NCBI GenBank assembly: GCA_013368445.1
Contig: JAACJO010000016.1
Location: forward strand, 62,001-126,000
Reading direction: 5' to 3'
Source of the DNA: Leucocoprinus leucothites
Lineage: Eukaryota; Basidiomycota; Agaricomycetes; Agaricales; Agaricaceae
Length of the DNA stretch: 64,000 nt
Positions 45,968-57,924 of this stretch are shown piece by piece (position 1 is the stretch's first letter; each line of letters starts with the position of its first letter). The notes below the pieces were generated by a model. It ran no database searches, had not been told where the DNA came from, and was given only the letters and a program-made list of their open reading frames with translations. Position numbers and translations under genes: made by a program.

Positions 45968-47884
45968 GATTCGGTATCTTGGGAGAGTGCATACCTGATC
46001 GTGCGTCGTTTATCAGGGGCTTTGCAAGCGCGAAGCAGCTCGAGGACAAGACCTTGAGCCCGTCTAGTCGTCTTGGTAGCCTTGTATTCCTCGAAAACAA
46101 GGATTATCGACAAGTATATTGAGAACGTGGTCTGAAAGTCATAGCGAAGGCGCTTTGGTCGTTAGGCAGAAACGTATTTGTTGCCTGGAAACTCATTCTT
46201 CGTTCAACGTTGTCAACGATGTTGAGAAGTAGGTAGTGGAGGTAAAAAGAGACGCTCAATACAACATACCATTGATCGCATCAAGGATCACACGGTACAC
46301 TTTTCAGGGTCCAACACATCAACCCATCATCCTTTCACCTTCACGCTGAGTCCGCACATGCGACTGCCAACGTAGTCGCTGAGGTCAACTTTCGTCTTCC
46401 ACGTCGATTCACAACGCTCTCAGAAGCATTAAGCATGGACGGTGCGCACCGAAGTCGTTTTCGCTTTTATTTCGCAGACCATTACTCACATAATCCAGTC
46501 GTTCAAAGATGTGTACCCCGCGCGTGGATTAGGTGTTACCACCCCCTCATCCTCTCTCTCAAGCCATGTATGACCCTTTTATCTGTATTCACTTTCATTT
46601 CACATACATGAACCACCCTTCTCGTCTCGTCCATTCCATTACCATCTTCAGCTGGGCCCGCCCCTGTGGCCCCAATGGCACCCGGTAGACTTCTTCCTCT
46701 TCTTCATGGCCAGATGGAATGCACTACGCTCGCTCTCGGAACTTGAAGTAGCTCCCTAAGTCCCATGCAAACCCACGATCAGGGACTACAAGTGCCTACC
46801 TACCACCCTCGAACCTTAACCCACGTCCTAACCGCCAATACCGGAAGCACATTTCGTCTTCTGCCACTCTTTTCGGATATTGAACAATGGTGTTGGGCCG
46901 CCATCCTGTTCCTGGTGTAGTCGACTGCCAATCGCGGCTCGCAATAATGAATGCTGCTGATAGCAACCCACAGCGATTCACCACGTTGTCGGTGCCGTTG
47001 GAGGGGGGTTGTTTTGAATATCCCTCCTCGACTGCAGTGTCCCTCGACTATAGTCTTGCTTTCGAATAATGGCACATTCCGCGATGACGTGATGAGCACG
47101 TCACGTTGTTATTTGGGTTTACAAGGTCACGGCTGGTGATCGTCCCCATACATTCATCGCAAGAAAAAAGAGTTCATGAGGGTATCTCTCGCCGTTGTGT
47201 TGCCGTTCCTATGATGTCGGTCTTTTCTATCCTCTTCCTTATGGGCACGACAGTCCGTTCAGAGTACGTGGGCTCGATAATTGGCTCTCCGTTGGTCCCC
47301 ATCGAGAAGCAGAAACTTGGAGTTCAGATTGTAATGAGGGAGTTCACGTTCAATTTTGGACGGTGCCCTATTCGGTTTGAAGCCGATCACATGTGTTTAC
47401 TTCAAACACCATTGTCATTCGACTGTCATTCTCCCGCCTTTCCTGTCTTTTAATTCGAGATTCTTATGATGAACACAGTATGCAATCTAACAGGATCAGC
47501 TTCTTGAGTTCCAGTCGTTCGCCTCCTTCGATGTTTCTTACATTCAACCCTCCCTTTTACATGCGGCACTAATTCCGCTACATTGCACCTATCGAATGTT
47601 GACCATTATCAATGGTGTTTCACGGTGACGGTCTCGAGCCCGAAACAGACGAATCTTTGGAGGTGGGCGTCAGGCTCATGTCACGAGAATCAATTGACCC
47701 TTTTCGAACTTCCTGAACTAACCGAATTAGTCAATCACTCGCCCCTGGATGCCGTATTTCCACCATGCAGTTTACAATGATGGCGGCCTCGACAGGCCGT
47801 CCGTAGGAGCTTGATGTGATATAAAGCCAGCAAGGAATCGGAGACATTCGCCATCTCCACAATCGTCCTTTGTTGTCATCCATA
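45968..47884. other. Long intergenic region
   Basis: About 1.9 kb. An open frame at 47106-47453 has a weak hydrophobic start, but nothing supports it as a gene. No repeats noticed. Confidence 0.45.
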
Positions 47885-48501
47885 ATGCTTTCGAAGACTT
47901 TCAGAGTTTCTTTCACCACTAAGTTCTTGGTGTTGCTAGGAGTCGTATTAAGCGCCAACGCATATTCCTGCAACTGCAATGGTGAGTGTTCCGACATGTT
48001 TTCGCACCCTCCGTCAGCTCATGATTCGACTTCGGATCTACATAGGCAGAACATACGACAACACTGAGATTTTTGACGCCGTCAAGCGCGGGTATGCAAT
48101 AGATCCAGCCGCCAATCCCACTGAGTAAGGAAGTCATAATCCTTGGCTAGAGCTCAAACTGAACAAAAAATCGTATTTACTCCTACAGCCAATCTAAATT
48201 CCCCCGTCGATACGGCCTCACACCAACAGACGACTATCCATGGTGTGGACCCGGCCATTACGCCGAATATCCTCTACTTTCAGTCCCTCCTGGCCCATAT
48301 GATCCTACCGCGACACCTGTGTTAGACCCGGGGCATGATAGGGTCGTGTACCTTGTGGGTACTAGGCGTACTTTCTGCGGTAAGTGTTCTTTGCTGGGTG
48401 TAGCCTGGTTTTTTGTTGCTGATTCGCTGTGGCTAGGCTGTTTAACGAGCGAGGGGCAGGAAAATCCCGAACAACTTGAGCTGTGTCTTAATGAGAGTTA
48501 G
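47885..48501 (+). CDS. Secreted RNase T1/N1-fold protein, probably non-catalytic
   Basis: Predicted 143 aa. Exons: 47885-47981, 48046-48124, 48189-48379, 48437-48501. A signal peptide (about residues 1-22) precedes CNCNGRTYDNTEIFDAVKRG, the N-terminal Cys and helix of guanyl-specific microbial RNases. The core aligns with RNase T1: YAEYPLL carries the Glu58 equivalent and HDRVVY the Arg77 equivalent. The Tyr38-Pro-His40 segment is FPR here, and the His92 position (VITH in T1) is Ser in CLTSEG. The two catalytic histidines are therefore absent. A terminal Cys pair probably closes a disulfide. The fold is retained while the usual chemistry should be lost; it could be an RNA- or protein-binding secreted protein. 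Alignment was by eye. Confidence 0.75.
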
Positions 48502-48812
48502 ATTGCGTGTGTCAAATGACGTATGAGTAGATCTTGGGGAAAGATTGGCTGTCTTGTTGATCAATCTTACGTTTCTCCCGCGTTCACAATAAATATCAGT
48601 GTTGAAATTTACAGTTATCTTGCAGACCAATAATGACTTTATCATCGCTCAAACGTTCACAAGCTGACCAGCCACTCGATTACAGAATGTGGAATAAGTA
48701 TACGCAAAAGCTTATTATCTACCAAAGCCACACCAGGGACAGGATTCCCCCTGATTCACCGCACTGACAACCTCTGCCACTAGTGATGCGAAGGAACTAT
48801 GTGCCCGGGCTC
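48502..48812. other. Intergenic, convergent gene ends
   Basis: Short spacer between the RNase-like gene and the Lys/Arg-rich protein gene. Nothing seen. Confidence 0.6.
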
Positions 48813-49231
48813 TCAGTAGAACTTATGTTTCAAAAGAGGCTCATAAACTGCCTTTCGATCTCGCCGATTCATTCGTTGGGGCGCCTGAGAGCAATGATCT
48901 TCGGCTAACAAGGGCTCTCTATCCGACTCTTTTTCTCTTTTCCTCTGCTGCTTAGCCCGTTTCTTCAGCTCCTTTGCTCGTTTCTTAGCCTTCTTAACCC
49001 TCTCACGTTCACGTTCTTTCTCTATTGAAGGTGATTGCCAGTTGATGAATGTCAGGAGTCGAAAGATAACCTTGAGCTCCTCGGAATCTGCTTCAACCGG
49101 GGTGACGGAAGTGACATACCCATATCCTCTCGCGACGTCATCAGGCCAAGTTTGACGAACTCGATGATGGTAGGGTGAGAGTAATATGCATCAAGGTGCA
49201 ACTCTCTTCGGTTGCGGCTTCCGGAGCTCAT
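48813..49231 (-). CDS. Small Lys/Arg-rich coiled-coil protein, unknown
   Basis: Predicted 106 aa in two exons (49231-49120 and 49021-48813, minus; intron 98 nt). The first exon encodes a compact segment with LDAYYSHPTIIEFVKLGLM. The second begins with about 35 residues of Lys/Arg/Glu-rich helix (EKERERERVKKAKKRAKEL), which should be nuclear or RNA-associated if taken at face value, and ends in a short mixed tail. I recognise no family. Confidence 0.6.
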
Positions 49232-49811
49232 GTTGGGAATGGGGGTGGCAATTGACAAATGAGTGTGGGTAATTATGAAGTCCAAAAGTGAAGGTGTGGT
49301 TTACCCGGAGTTACCGGAAAGTGGACTCGGTCGGCTGGAGTAAGACGGTGGAGAGGGTTTGGTTGAGGGTTGAAATTGGAAAACAGAATCAGTCCGCCTT
49401 TTCTATTCTGTAGTGAAGGAAACGGGTTATGATCGCGCCTGTTTTCGAGCTACTTTAGCTGTACCTATGCCGAAGAATAGTTATTTCTAAATAAGTTAAG
49501 AACAATGAACTGATTAATGGAGCCTTGGGGTATCGGCGTGGTACATAATCAACCCCGGACGGCTCCTTTGAGTTTAGTCAAGAAACAAAACTCTCACATC
49601 GGTTTGTAGATCCATATGTGTAGTGATCCCATGATGAAAGTGAGGCATTATCAGCAAGATAAAATATACACGAAAAGAGTGTCCATCCAGTATTCAAATA
49701 CTCAAACACGAGCTTTGTAGCAGGCCAATGTGAGAGCCTGATATACGCCCCATGAACACTGGTGGAGCCCTTAGGCTATCTCAATATCTGTCCCACAGAT
49801 AACTGTGACCC
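49232..49811. other. Intergenic, no gene seen
   Basis: Upstream region of the Lys/Arg-rich protein gene and 3' flank of the small membrane-protein gene. Nothing supported. Confidence 0.55.
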
Positions 49812-50175
49812 CTAAACCAGTCCAGCGGCCGTGAGTCGCTCAAATAACTCTTCTTCACGTTCCCTAGCGCGTCGAACTTCGTCAGGGTCAATGGCGGGAA
49901 GCCCTCGGGCTACTCTTTCGGCCATCTGAGCTTTCAGACGCTTGGCTTCACTCTCATTGTGCCTTTCTGTTTCCCAGCAGCAACAAAAAGGGTCATCAGC
50001 GACACAAATACTGCCCGTGTTCAGAAGAAACCTTACTGATGAAGTAGTTTACAAGGGTGCAACCAACATAGATGGTGCCAAAGATTGCCACGGCTACTCC
50101 ACCTGCAAACAAGTTGACGATGATGCCGTTTAGGAGAGGATCTTCAGTTTGAAAAGGGGCGGCGATTAAGTCCAT
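49812..50175 (-). CDS. Small single-pass membrane protein, unknown
   Basis: Predicted 97 aa in two exons (50175-50037 and 49966-49812, minus). One membrane segment around IIVNLFAGGVAVAIFGTIYV is followed by a charged amphipathic helix (EVRRAREREEELFERL). Size and layout recall small organelle-membrane subunits, but no family is recognised. Its neighbour at 48813-49231 also has a short N-terminal exon and a charged helix on the same strand, though no sequence similarity is evident. Confidence 0.65.
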
Positions 50176-50889
50176 CACGAAAGTACGATTTCGGAATTCA
50201 AAAGAGTGTTTAAGACTTTAAAAGTAGTTGGAGTCACAAAAGAGCGAGGAAGGTAGACGATCCAGTGCGCAGAGAATTCAAGCTGGGAGTCGAAGCAACT
50301 CAGATGCAGTTTATAAGTTCCCGTCTTCCCCAGCGCTCACACTACTGTACAAAATTGCTTCAGGGTTGGCGGTAACAGTTTCTGTGGCGCTGTGGCTAAC
50401 TTTAAACATGAACTAACTAGTAATGGCGAACGGGGTATAATCAGAGTTTGGGATTCCTAATCCTAGATGCAATATTGATTCCTGCTTCGAAGGCCAAGTG
50501 TCAGGCGAGGGTGTTGGCTGAAGCTGAGAGTGGTAAGCTCAAAATCTCATCGAACATATCGATACTTTTACGGAATATTTGGGGAGAAGCGTCGGCCCCG
50601 GTTCTAGGGTTAATCAGTGCTTCTAGTGTTGTGATGGCCCACGTAAAAGAATGGGCGCTATCGGGATCGTTCGTCTGAATGCTTCGTAAGGCAGGCTATC
50701 ATGAGCCCGATTGATGAGCTCAGAGCAGCACTCAGCATAGAATTAATGTGAACTACATTACAATCTACCTGGATTTTAAGAAGCGCGAACATAACAAACC
50801 GTTATATACCCTATCTTAATCGAGGAATGTTACGATAATCACGTGGAAAAAAATATTGAATAAAAAACATTACATTGCCTCGTAATAGT
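50176..50889. other. Intergenic, no gene seen
   Basis: Between the small membrane-protein gene and the inverted transporter segment. A 62-codon open frame at 50228-50416 lacks support. Confidence 0.5.
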
Positions 50890-53390
50890 ACATCGTGATT
50901 AAGGGTATCATGGAATGCCTCTAGAAACATGTAAAATTCACATAATCCTGCGCTGATTCATGAGCGATAGGTGATGAGATGAGTCTAGAAAGTAGGTTCA
51001 TATTTGGGTCATGTCTTGCTGACCGTACTAGCCAGCTACCTCCTTTCTGTTTAATAAAGCTCCACCCGGCCCCGTGGTCGAAAAGCCCACCAAAGAGCAC
51101 CCAAAACAAAAAGAGCCCATCCAACAGCAGCATGCGTCCAATAAGGCAAGCTCTCATATGGCTCCGATCCAGTAGGTGGGGGGATAAAAGGAGCGACGAA
51201 CAGGAATACATTTGCAGCTCCGAAGAACACTGTTGCTGCGAGAGTATAAACCGAAAGACGATGCCAGCCATACTCGACGTGTTCTTCCGTGCGAGATGAG
51301 GACGCGAAATAGAGATAAATAAGTCCAAATGAGATGACAGCGTTGGTCACCGCGGTCGGGTATGATGCCTGATGAGAAGGAATATATGGTGAGGAAACAG
51401 CAAACTCGGTGCTCAGGAAGGTGCGGACTTACGAGGTTAATGACGAGGTTGTAAGCATCTCCTTGCGGTACAAAGGAGATGATTAGAACACATAAGAACC
51501 AGTCTGTCGTTATGTCAGCTCGGAAAAACTAATAATAACCATAACAGAGCACTCACGGAGTCCAAGTCCCGCAAGCGGAGCATTGAACGGCTTGTTGGAG
51601 GCCAGTAGTTTGCTAAGGGGCAGTACGCCTTCCTTCCCAAGTTCTTGGTTGATTCGTCCCTGTGCAAATGACTACTCAATAAATCGACCATGTCAGCTGT
51701 ACAATAATTCTCTAAAAGTGCGATTACGGACCATAGCGAGAACGCTGCCAAAGGCGGAGAGGGCAACTCCCACATCGACAAACCGCTCAATATTCTCGCC
51801 CCAGACGTTCTTCATCAACAGGGCCACAACGAGACGACCAGAGCCAATGATTTCCTCTTTCGATGCACCAGCTAAATATGCGATGTTGCAGAAAATATAC
51901 AACGCGGCAACGACGGCAACCGCCAAGGGACCTGCAATTTTGATAGTCCTTTTCGGGTCCTTCATTTCTGACATCGCATAATTTGCATTCGAGAATCCGA
52001 CGAACGACCAGATCACCTAGGATACGGAGATCAACACGGGTGTTGACTTTAAATTGTCTTCAAAAGTGGACCTACACTGTTGAGCCCGAAACAGAGGGAT
52101 GATGCGCTGACATGCGTGCCCTTCCACATATCAGTGAAATTAGCTCGCCCTCTCCATTGGGAATCATCATATCCTTGGACACCGGCGACAGTGGGGATAC
52201 CGTTCTTCAAGGCAACCAACCCAGTCGCAGCTACAATGGTCAGCACGAATAGTTTGAATACCCCCAGAACATTCTGAACCCTCAATCCAAGTTCAACCGC
52301 AGTCCCATGGAGTAGAAGGGTCAGGGTGACACAGGCAAAGGATGTGAATCGGAGGAGGAAGGGTGAAGGTTCATGGTCGAGGAATGCCTTAAGTATGTAT
52401 TCTCCGAAGATAAGAGAGTTTCCGGCAGCCCATCCTATGAACCAGATCTTTAAAACACGGTGATATTTTGAGAACGATCATTTAAATGACATACCCATCA
52501 AAGAACTACTAGCCGCGTAGAGGCAAATAATGAGGTACGTTGGCCTGGGGAACAGGTAGCCTAGGTAATTCTTCTCGGCTCCGCTTTTGGGAAATGCCTA
52601 AGCTCCGTGAATTAGATTATGCATACCTGAGTGAAGCGAACAAAGGTACGCACACAACCCCAGATAATGTACACCTGCATCCCAGCTGCAGCCATTAAAC
52701 TTCCTATCAGCCAGAGCGTCCTATAAGCATAAAAGTGAGAACGACAAGGAACTTGAAGAATAAGTTAATGCGAACATCGAGAGACCGACACTTCCGCTGA
52801 GGGAGAGTACCACTGCTGGTGTTGCAAAAATTCTTTTTTAGGAATATTATTAGCTCGCATCGAGGCCCTCTCAGAACCACGCAGACATACCCTGTACCGA
52901 TGATACGATTAAAGATGATGAATACTGCAGACCAGAAACCAATTGTCCTCTGTTTTTCTGACGGCGGGAACACATTCGGGTCTTTTGAAGGTACAGCTCC
53001 ATACCGCGGAACACTAGGACTGCTAGCGAGGAGGGACCTCGACTGCTGAGATTTAAGCGACCATGCTGCATACTCGAGGAGGTACTGTGATTTCGACATA
53101 TAACCACTGCGTTTCGTTAATGCACGGGATTAAGGAAGTCAAGGCAGTAGGAGATGAGGCCTGAGATGGGATGGGTACTAGTTAGGGTTCGGCAAAGAGT
53201 GAAGCATTAATATATCGTTCCAAGCCATTGTGGCCTTCGGTGTTTGCAGTAGAAGATGTCACTAGAAGAAACTTCGCAGATTCAGTGGATAGCTGGGGAT
53301 ACACTGCGAGAGGTATGTCTGTGGGCGATTTGATGACCGTGAATGAGGGAATGGTGGTGGGATGCATCCAACGTCATGCCAAAAGGGGAA
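50890..53390. repeat. Inverted duplicated segment, right copy
   Basis: Opposite-orientation partner of 8312-10790, containing the second permease and homologous 5' and 3' flanks. Confidence 0.8.
51051..53099 (-). CDS. LAT/APC amino-acid permease, methionine-permease-like, copy 2
   Basis: Predicted 527-aa inverted paralog of the permease at 8593-10635. Nine exons (minus): 53099-52891, 52832-52776, 52720-52654, 52597-52495, 52434-52076, 52016-51732, 51671-51557, 51503-51433, 51368-51051. Seven of nine exon lengths are identical to copy 1; exon 5 has one extra codon and exon 9 one extra codon at the end. All eight intron positions and phases are shared, including the weak donors GTGCGT and GTCCGT. 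The same signature motifs are present (FNRIIGTGIFATP; AFPKSGAEKNYL in place of AFPRNGAEKNYL). Both copies look intact, so both are probably functional. Confidence 0.9.
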
Positions 53391-54792
53391 ATTCTGCAAA
53401 ACCCACATTAGATCAAAGCTCTTCGTGTCTAATTTCTCAATGAGGTCGAACTTGGCTCATATTTGGCTGTGCCCATGACTAATTTAGGACGTCCTATCAC
53501 TTTTCCCTACTAGGACTGATAAGCGAGTCGGCCTGTGCATCGCTGTCAACGTCCTAGTGTGTCATAATTGCTCTCTGCTCAGCGCTATTAGTAAAAATGG
53601 GGCATACTATGCTCATGCACACTAGTATTATTAGTACGGGTGCCACACCTCCACTGGAAAAACGTTTCCAGACATGTTATTTGGGATAGACGATGGAAAT
53701 AGACATACTACTCAGCCACATAACAAGGTCGGACCAATAGAGCGCTGTCTACTACGGGTCTTGAAAACGGCGTGTGTAGTTCCGTGTGTTAATTAAGCTC
53801 CTGATTGATTATTGCCAGTGATTGTGGGGCGATAGATGAAAAACGTGCCTTCTAAGTCCGCAAACAGAGGTTAGATTGATGCGAATGTGATGTGCCCGTA
53901 TGGATCAACCCAACCTTCGAGAACCATTAATGACGTCCGTGAACGACGTGGGCAATATACCGCAAATCTTGGGGTGAAGGGATGAATAATCTTTAGGAAT
54001 GTGATAATCAATGTTATGAAATGAAATGAAATACAACGCGACTGACGAAATAGGGCTGACGCCATCATATATACACGAATCATAGAGCCACTCTATTAAG
54101 GTGCTGCTATGCGAATGCATGAGCGTGATGGGGAAAAGCAGCAGGTGGGCAGAGATGTATTTGTGCCATACCACTGTCATGATCACGGCATAGTCTGGGA
54201 TAGCCTGCTCACTGCTTTAACGTTACCGTTTGGCCGGCCTTCCGCCAGAATTGCAAGATAGTTCGGCGGGCTGCTATTGAGGAGGACATGAATTCCGGGC
54301 ACCGAATATTGCGACGTAGAGCTGCTGGCAGTGGAAAGTGTTCAATGGTTGTTCCCGAATTCCTCTGTGGCGAGGGCGTTTGAAACTCCCAGGGTTGAAT
54401 ATGCTGGTGAAACACGCAACAGCATCATGAGGATTAAATTTGCAGGGCCTACCAATCCGTCATAGTGGTGACGCCGAGGGGCTTCAGGAGTCCAGGGCCA
54501 TTCCTCTGCAAAGGACCCAAGGTATTTGTTTTGACTTATTTGTGTTTGTATTTCATCAGCCCTTCCAGACGAGTTTCTTCGTAACTTACAATGTACATGG
54601 GGCTCTCACAACTTGCTTCCATCGTATTCATTATTCAATGACGGAGAGAACAATCTACTTCCACGTCTATTCCTCGTGCTTCACTAAAATCGCTTGATTG
54701 CCACCTTCATTGACTTTTGTCACCTCTCAAATCTAGTTCAGTGATAGTCATGGCTGTGCGGTAAGGGGCACCGCTGGTAATGACTACTATGG
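53391..54792. other. Intergenic, no gene seen
   Basis: About 1.4 kb upstream of the DUF6593 gene. No supported feature. Confidence 0.5.
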
Positions 54793-54890
54793 GTATGCCT
54801 CGACAGATGTAATTGGTAGTAATCAGGCTCAGGTCCCCCACGAGCGGCTACACAGTGGCTGCGGTGCATCCCGAACAGGCCCGATACTCT
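54793..54890 (+). promoter_or_regulatory. Conserved upstream block of DUF6593 gene 1
   Basis: About 100 nt matching, in inverted orientation, 60457-60551 upstream of the other DUF6593 gene. Shared core: GTATGCCTC, AATCAGG.TCAGG, CACGAGC, GTGCA.CCCGAACAGG. It lies about 100 nt before the ATG in both, so it may hold shared promoter elements or simply the duplication edge. Confidence 0.5.
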
Positions 54891-54990
54891 ATTGCTTCAT
54901 ACTGTAACCGCAGCAACAAAACAACGCAAGTACTATTAAATACAGGTGTCACAGAAACCCACCCGCAAGTTACATTCTATACCCAGTAAA

Positions 54991-55854
54991 ATGCTTCTCC
55001 TGCTCTCGAGCAAAAAGCCGGCAAACAGCAGCTATGTCACGGAAACAGGACAAATCTTGTACAAAGTGAATCGTAGAAAACCTACTACTGGACCAGTGAT
55101 CATTCGCAAAGCAGTTGGTACTGTGCAAGGCGTTTGGCACGGAGATTCTGGGACGCACGAACTTCCCGATCGAAGAGTGTCTCGGGAAAATTCTACAGCT
55201 CCAGAAGTTGAAGGGCAGCTATTAGATGAAACCGAAAACGGTGACCTCCGCCAATTCTGCCGTTCGCGTGGTTCAAGGGCTGACTAAAATACATTTTTCT
55301 TCAATTAGATCCAAGTAGTTCGATAGAAGGACCTAAATTCGAAGGACATTTCGCATTCTCTGCCCAGATTGGGTTTAATGCATTCGCAAACTCTCGGTTT
55401 CAATACAACAGTCTCGACGTGCCTGTGCAGACATACCTTCGGAGAGAAGGTTGGCATTGGACGGGGTGGTGAGAGCCTAAATACTTTGGGTTCTCGTCAA
55501 TCAAAGCTTTGGCGCAATGCTCATGCAGATCGTTCTAGGCATCGGGTCTTCAAAGCTGATGATGGGCAGGAATATCGATGGGAGAGACGTGTAGGTCGTG
55601 CTTACTTGGTGAGCAACAAGTATCTCCCTCGTTTCGTAAACACATGTTACTGACGCAGCTACTCCGTCTTCTAGCTTTTCAAGAACGATGGAAGCGAAAC
55701 TCCGGTGGCGAGATTCACAGACTCAAAGCCTAATCTCGGGCCCCTTATGAGCAGCCGACAGGCTTCCCTCAATGTAGACCCCAGCTGCGAGCCGATCCTG
55801 GACGAAATTATCATGACATTTATCTATTTGTTTCTTGCTGATGGCCATCAGTAA
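54991..55854 (+). CDS. DUF6593 domain protein, copy 1
   Basis: Predicted 216 aa. Exons: 54991-55240, 55309-55449, 55529-55608, 55675-55854; frame intact. It starts MLLLLSSKKPANSSYVTETG and continues GQILYKVN, then FKADDGQEYRWERR, and ends with LDEIIMTFIYL, the pattern of mushroom DUF6593 proteins (beta-rich, tubby-like/scramblase-related fold proposed for the family). Function is unknown. The donor at 55241 (GTGACC) is chosen because a 1-nt length difference from copy 2 falls in that intron while both flanking frames agree. Confidence 0.75.
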
Positions 55855-57410
55855 ATTCGAGGAAAGCCAGCGGGGCCCTATCAGGTACATCGCATACCTA
55901 CCGTCTACTACAGTGGAAGGATGGTAATATACCTTATAGCATACTGTCAACCCCTATACCAATGAACGTGATATTCATTTTCCCTGAAATTTATAATAGC
56001 GATGAGGAATCGATTTGTAGTCGAGGGTAGACTGGGGGCGGACAAACTTGCCGGTTTATATCTAAGTATTCGGATACTTCGATAGGTGCTGTTTCTGGCC
56101 GGATCTCGTACAAATCAGATTTATACTATTTCTGTATGTTTAATCCATGTTTTTCCCTTCGGCTACATATATACCTATGTGAACGGCTTGATTTGGAGAT
56201 GTATGATGTTATGATCACAATTATCAGCTACGAATGTAGAGTACATACCCAACTCCGCATTACTACTAGACACAGTGGAGAACCAAACGACAAATCTCCT
56301 ATTCTTATATCCCGATATTTTCGATATTTTCGATCTATGCACAGAAATAAGTGCTGACTGTTATATAGGGTTTGAGAGGCCGACCATTGATCCAGCTCCT
56401 GGAATGCTTTTATGCTATGTTGCAAGCGGCCGCTATCCAGGATGACGGAACCGACAAAAGCACTTCTGGGTACAGTAAAATGCTTGCTTTGAACCCAAAG
56501 GGCTGGAGCCTTGCTTCGCTGGAGAATGTTCCACTGAGTTCAAAGAACAGGACCGAAGCTTGTAGCGAAATCCATTTCGTTCGCCCAGGTGTATTCTCTG
56601 CTTCATCACATGACGGTGATAGCCGTGGCGGCGACGACGACAATTCCAAATCTAAGAACGCTGATCTTTTCTCTATTCGTAGAGCAGCCAATATCCACAG
56701 CACAAAGTTGAACAACCACCTCAGTCTGGGGTACGCCGGAAGTCCAAGGTTCGATTTTCACACGCGCGTGATGAATTAGCGCCTGGATCGGCTATGCTGT
56801 CCATTTGGGCCCCGCCCTCAGCACACGCGCCAAGGCATTTTCGGCCAATACCAGCAGTAGATTGAGGATAGAGCACATATATATCGTCCATACGCTCTCA
56901 AATCGATCAGAAACCATATTCATAATATTCTTTGTATTTTTCTAGCATTATTTGAAGTGTGCCGGAAGTCCAAGGTTCAATTCTGCGCGTGCGATGGCCG
57001 CTTGGCTGTATCCGCCTCATCAATCTCTCATTCAATACTCGAACATTCATGCCGAGCTCTGACATGAAATTTCCCCCAGTAATAATGGTAGAAAGCATAT
57101 ACAATCTCGGGCCAGTCTAAGTGATGTCCGGAATATTTTTTGCATGTTCAGAAGTCCCATACCCATGCCACATAAAGGTCTACTTAATATGGCAGCGATA
57201 TCGCTCTCAATGGCGTCTTGGATCCGTCTATCAAGCCAACTGAATACGTACATAATTCATTAGCTACGTCAATGACACTCAACTCGCTCGATTTGGCCAA
57301 TGCATTTGCCTGGTGAAGAATCCTTTCTCAAAAGGAGCATTACTGATTACTCTCTCCCTCTGATATCGGCATTCTCTGTCCGTTGTTCGTGGCTTCAAAA
57401 TACAATGTTG

Positions 57411-57475
57411 ATGAGCACATACAATGGAAGCTATAGGCGCCTCTCCGGCACCCCAAAAGGCCCATGGTAGCCCAT
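57411..57475 (+). repeat. Short direct repeat, copy 1
   Basis: Matches 57727-57793: both begin ATGAGCACATACAATGGAAG, continue TAGGCGCCT and end AAAAGGCC.ATGGTA.CCCAT. Confidence 0.7.
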
Positions 57476-57726
57476 CCACCACCTACCGGAAAAACCTACG
57501 GACCGACAGAACGAGTTCGATTTAGCGCCGGCGCCTATGCAAGGCTTCTCCTACCCGCGCTTAAGTCGGTCACCTGTCGCAATTTGATCACTGAAGGGGT
57601 ACGCCCGTCAAAACGTTGCTTTCTCCAAGCTTAGAAGATCTCCGCATGTCGAACAAATGCGTTTTTCTCTGGTCGAAGCCTGATGAAGGAAGCATGATAT
57701 CAACGCCCTCAGCCCGATATTCGAAC

Positions 57727-57793
57727 ATGAGCACATACAATGGAAGCAATTAGGCGCCTTTTGGCCGTCTCAAAAGGCCGATGGTAACCCATT
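57727..57793 (+). repeat. Short direct repeat, copy 2
   Basis: Partner of 57411-57475, 316 nt downstream and ending about 130 nt before the ATG at 57925. Confidence 0.7.
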
Positions 57794-57924
57794 TATTGTT
57801 CAACATCCTCACTATCACGCATACCCACACTCCAAGGACTATCCACATCAGTCGTCGTGAGTCTACTGCTACAGCCCTCAAGTGTTACCCACTCTGAAAT
57901 ACTTATTTCATAAAGGCCATCATC

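Larger units (their letters stand above)
55855..57924. other. Long intergenic region with short direct repeats
   Basis: About 2 kb between DUF6593 copy 1 and the single-exon membrane-protein gene. It contains two pairs of short direct repeats (56731-56773 with 56957-56996, and 57411-57475 with 57727-57793). A 135-codon open frame at 56372-56779 overlaps the first repeat and is not supported as a gene. Confidence 0.5.

Noticed and set aside
47106..47453. 115-codon ORF with hydrophobic start as a secreted protein
   Set aside because: The hydrophobic stretch is short, no family is recognised and no neighbour or paralog supports it.
55241..55308. Apparent 1-nt frameshift in DUF6593 copy 1
   Set aside because: The extra base is within an intron with a shared GTGACC donor; exon frames agree with copy 2.
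56372..56779. 135-codon ORF as a gene
   Set aside because: No recognisable domain, overlaps a short direct repeat, and shows no splice or promoter support.
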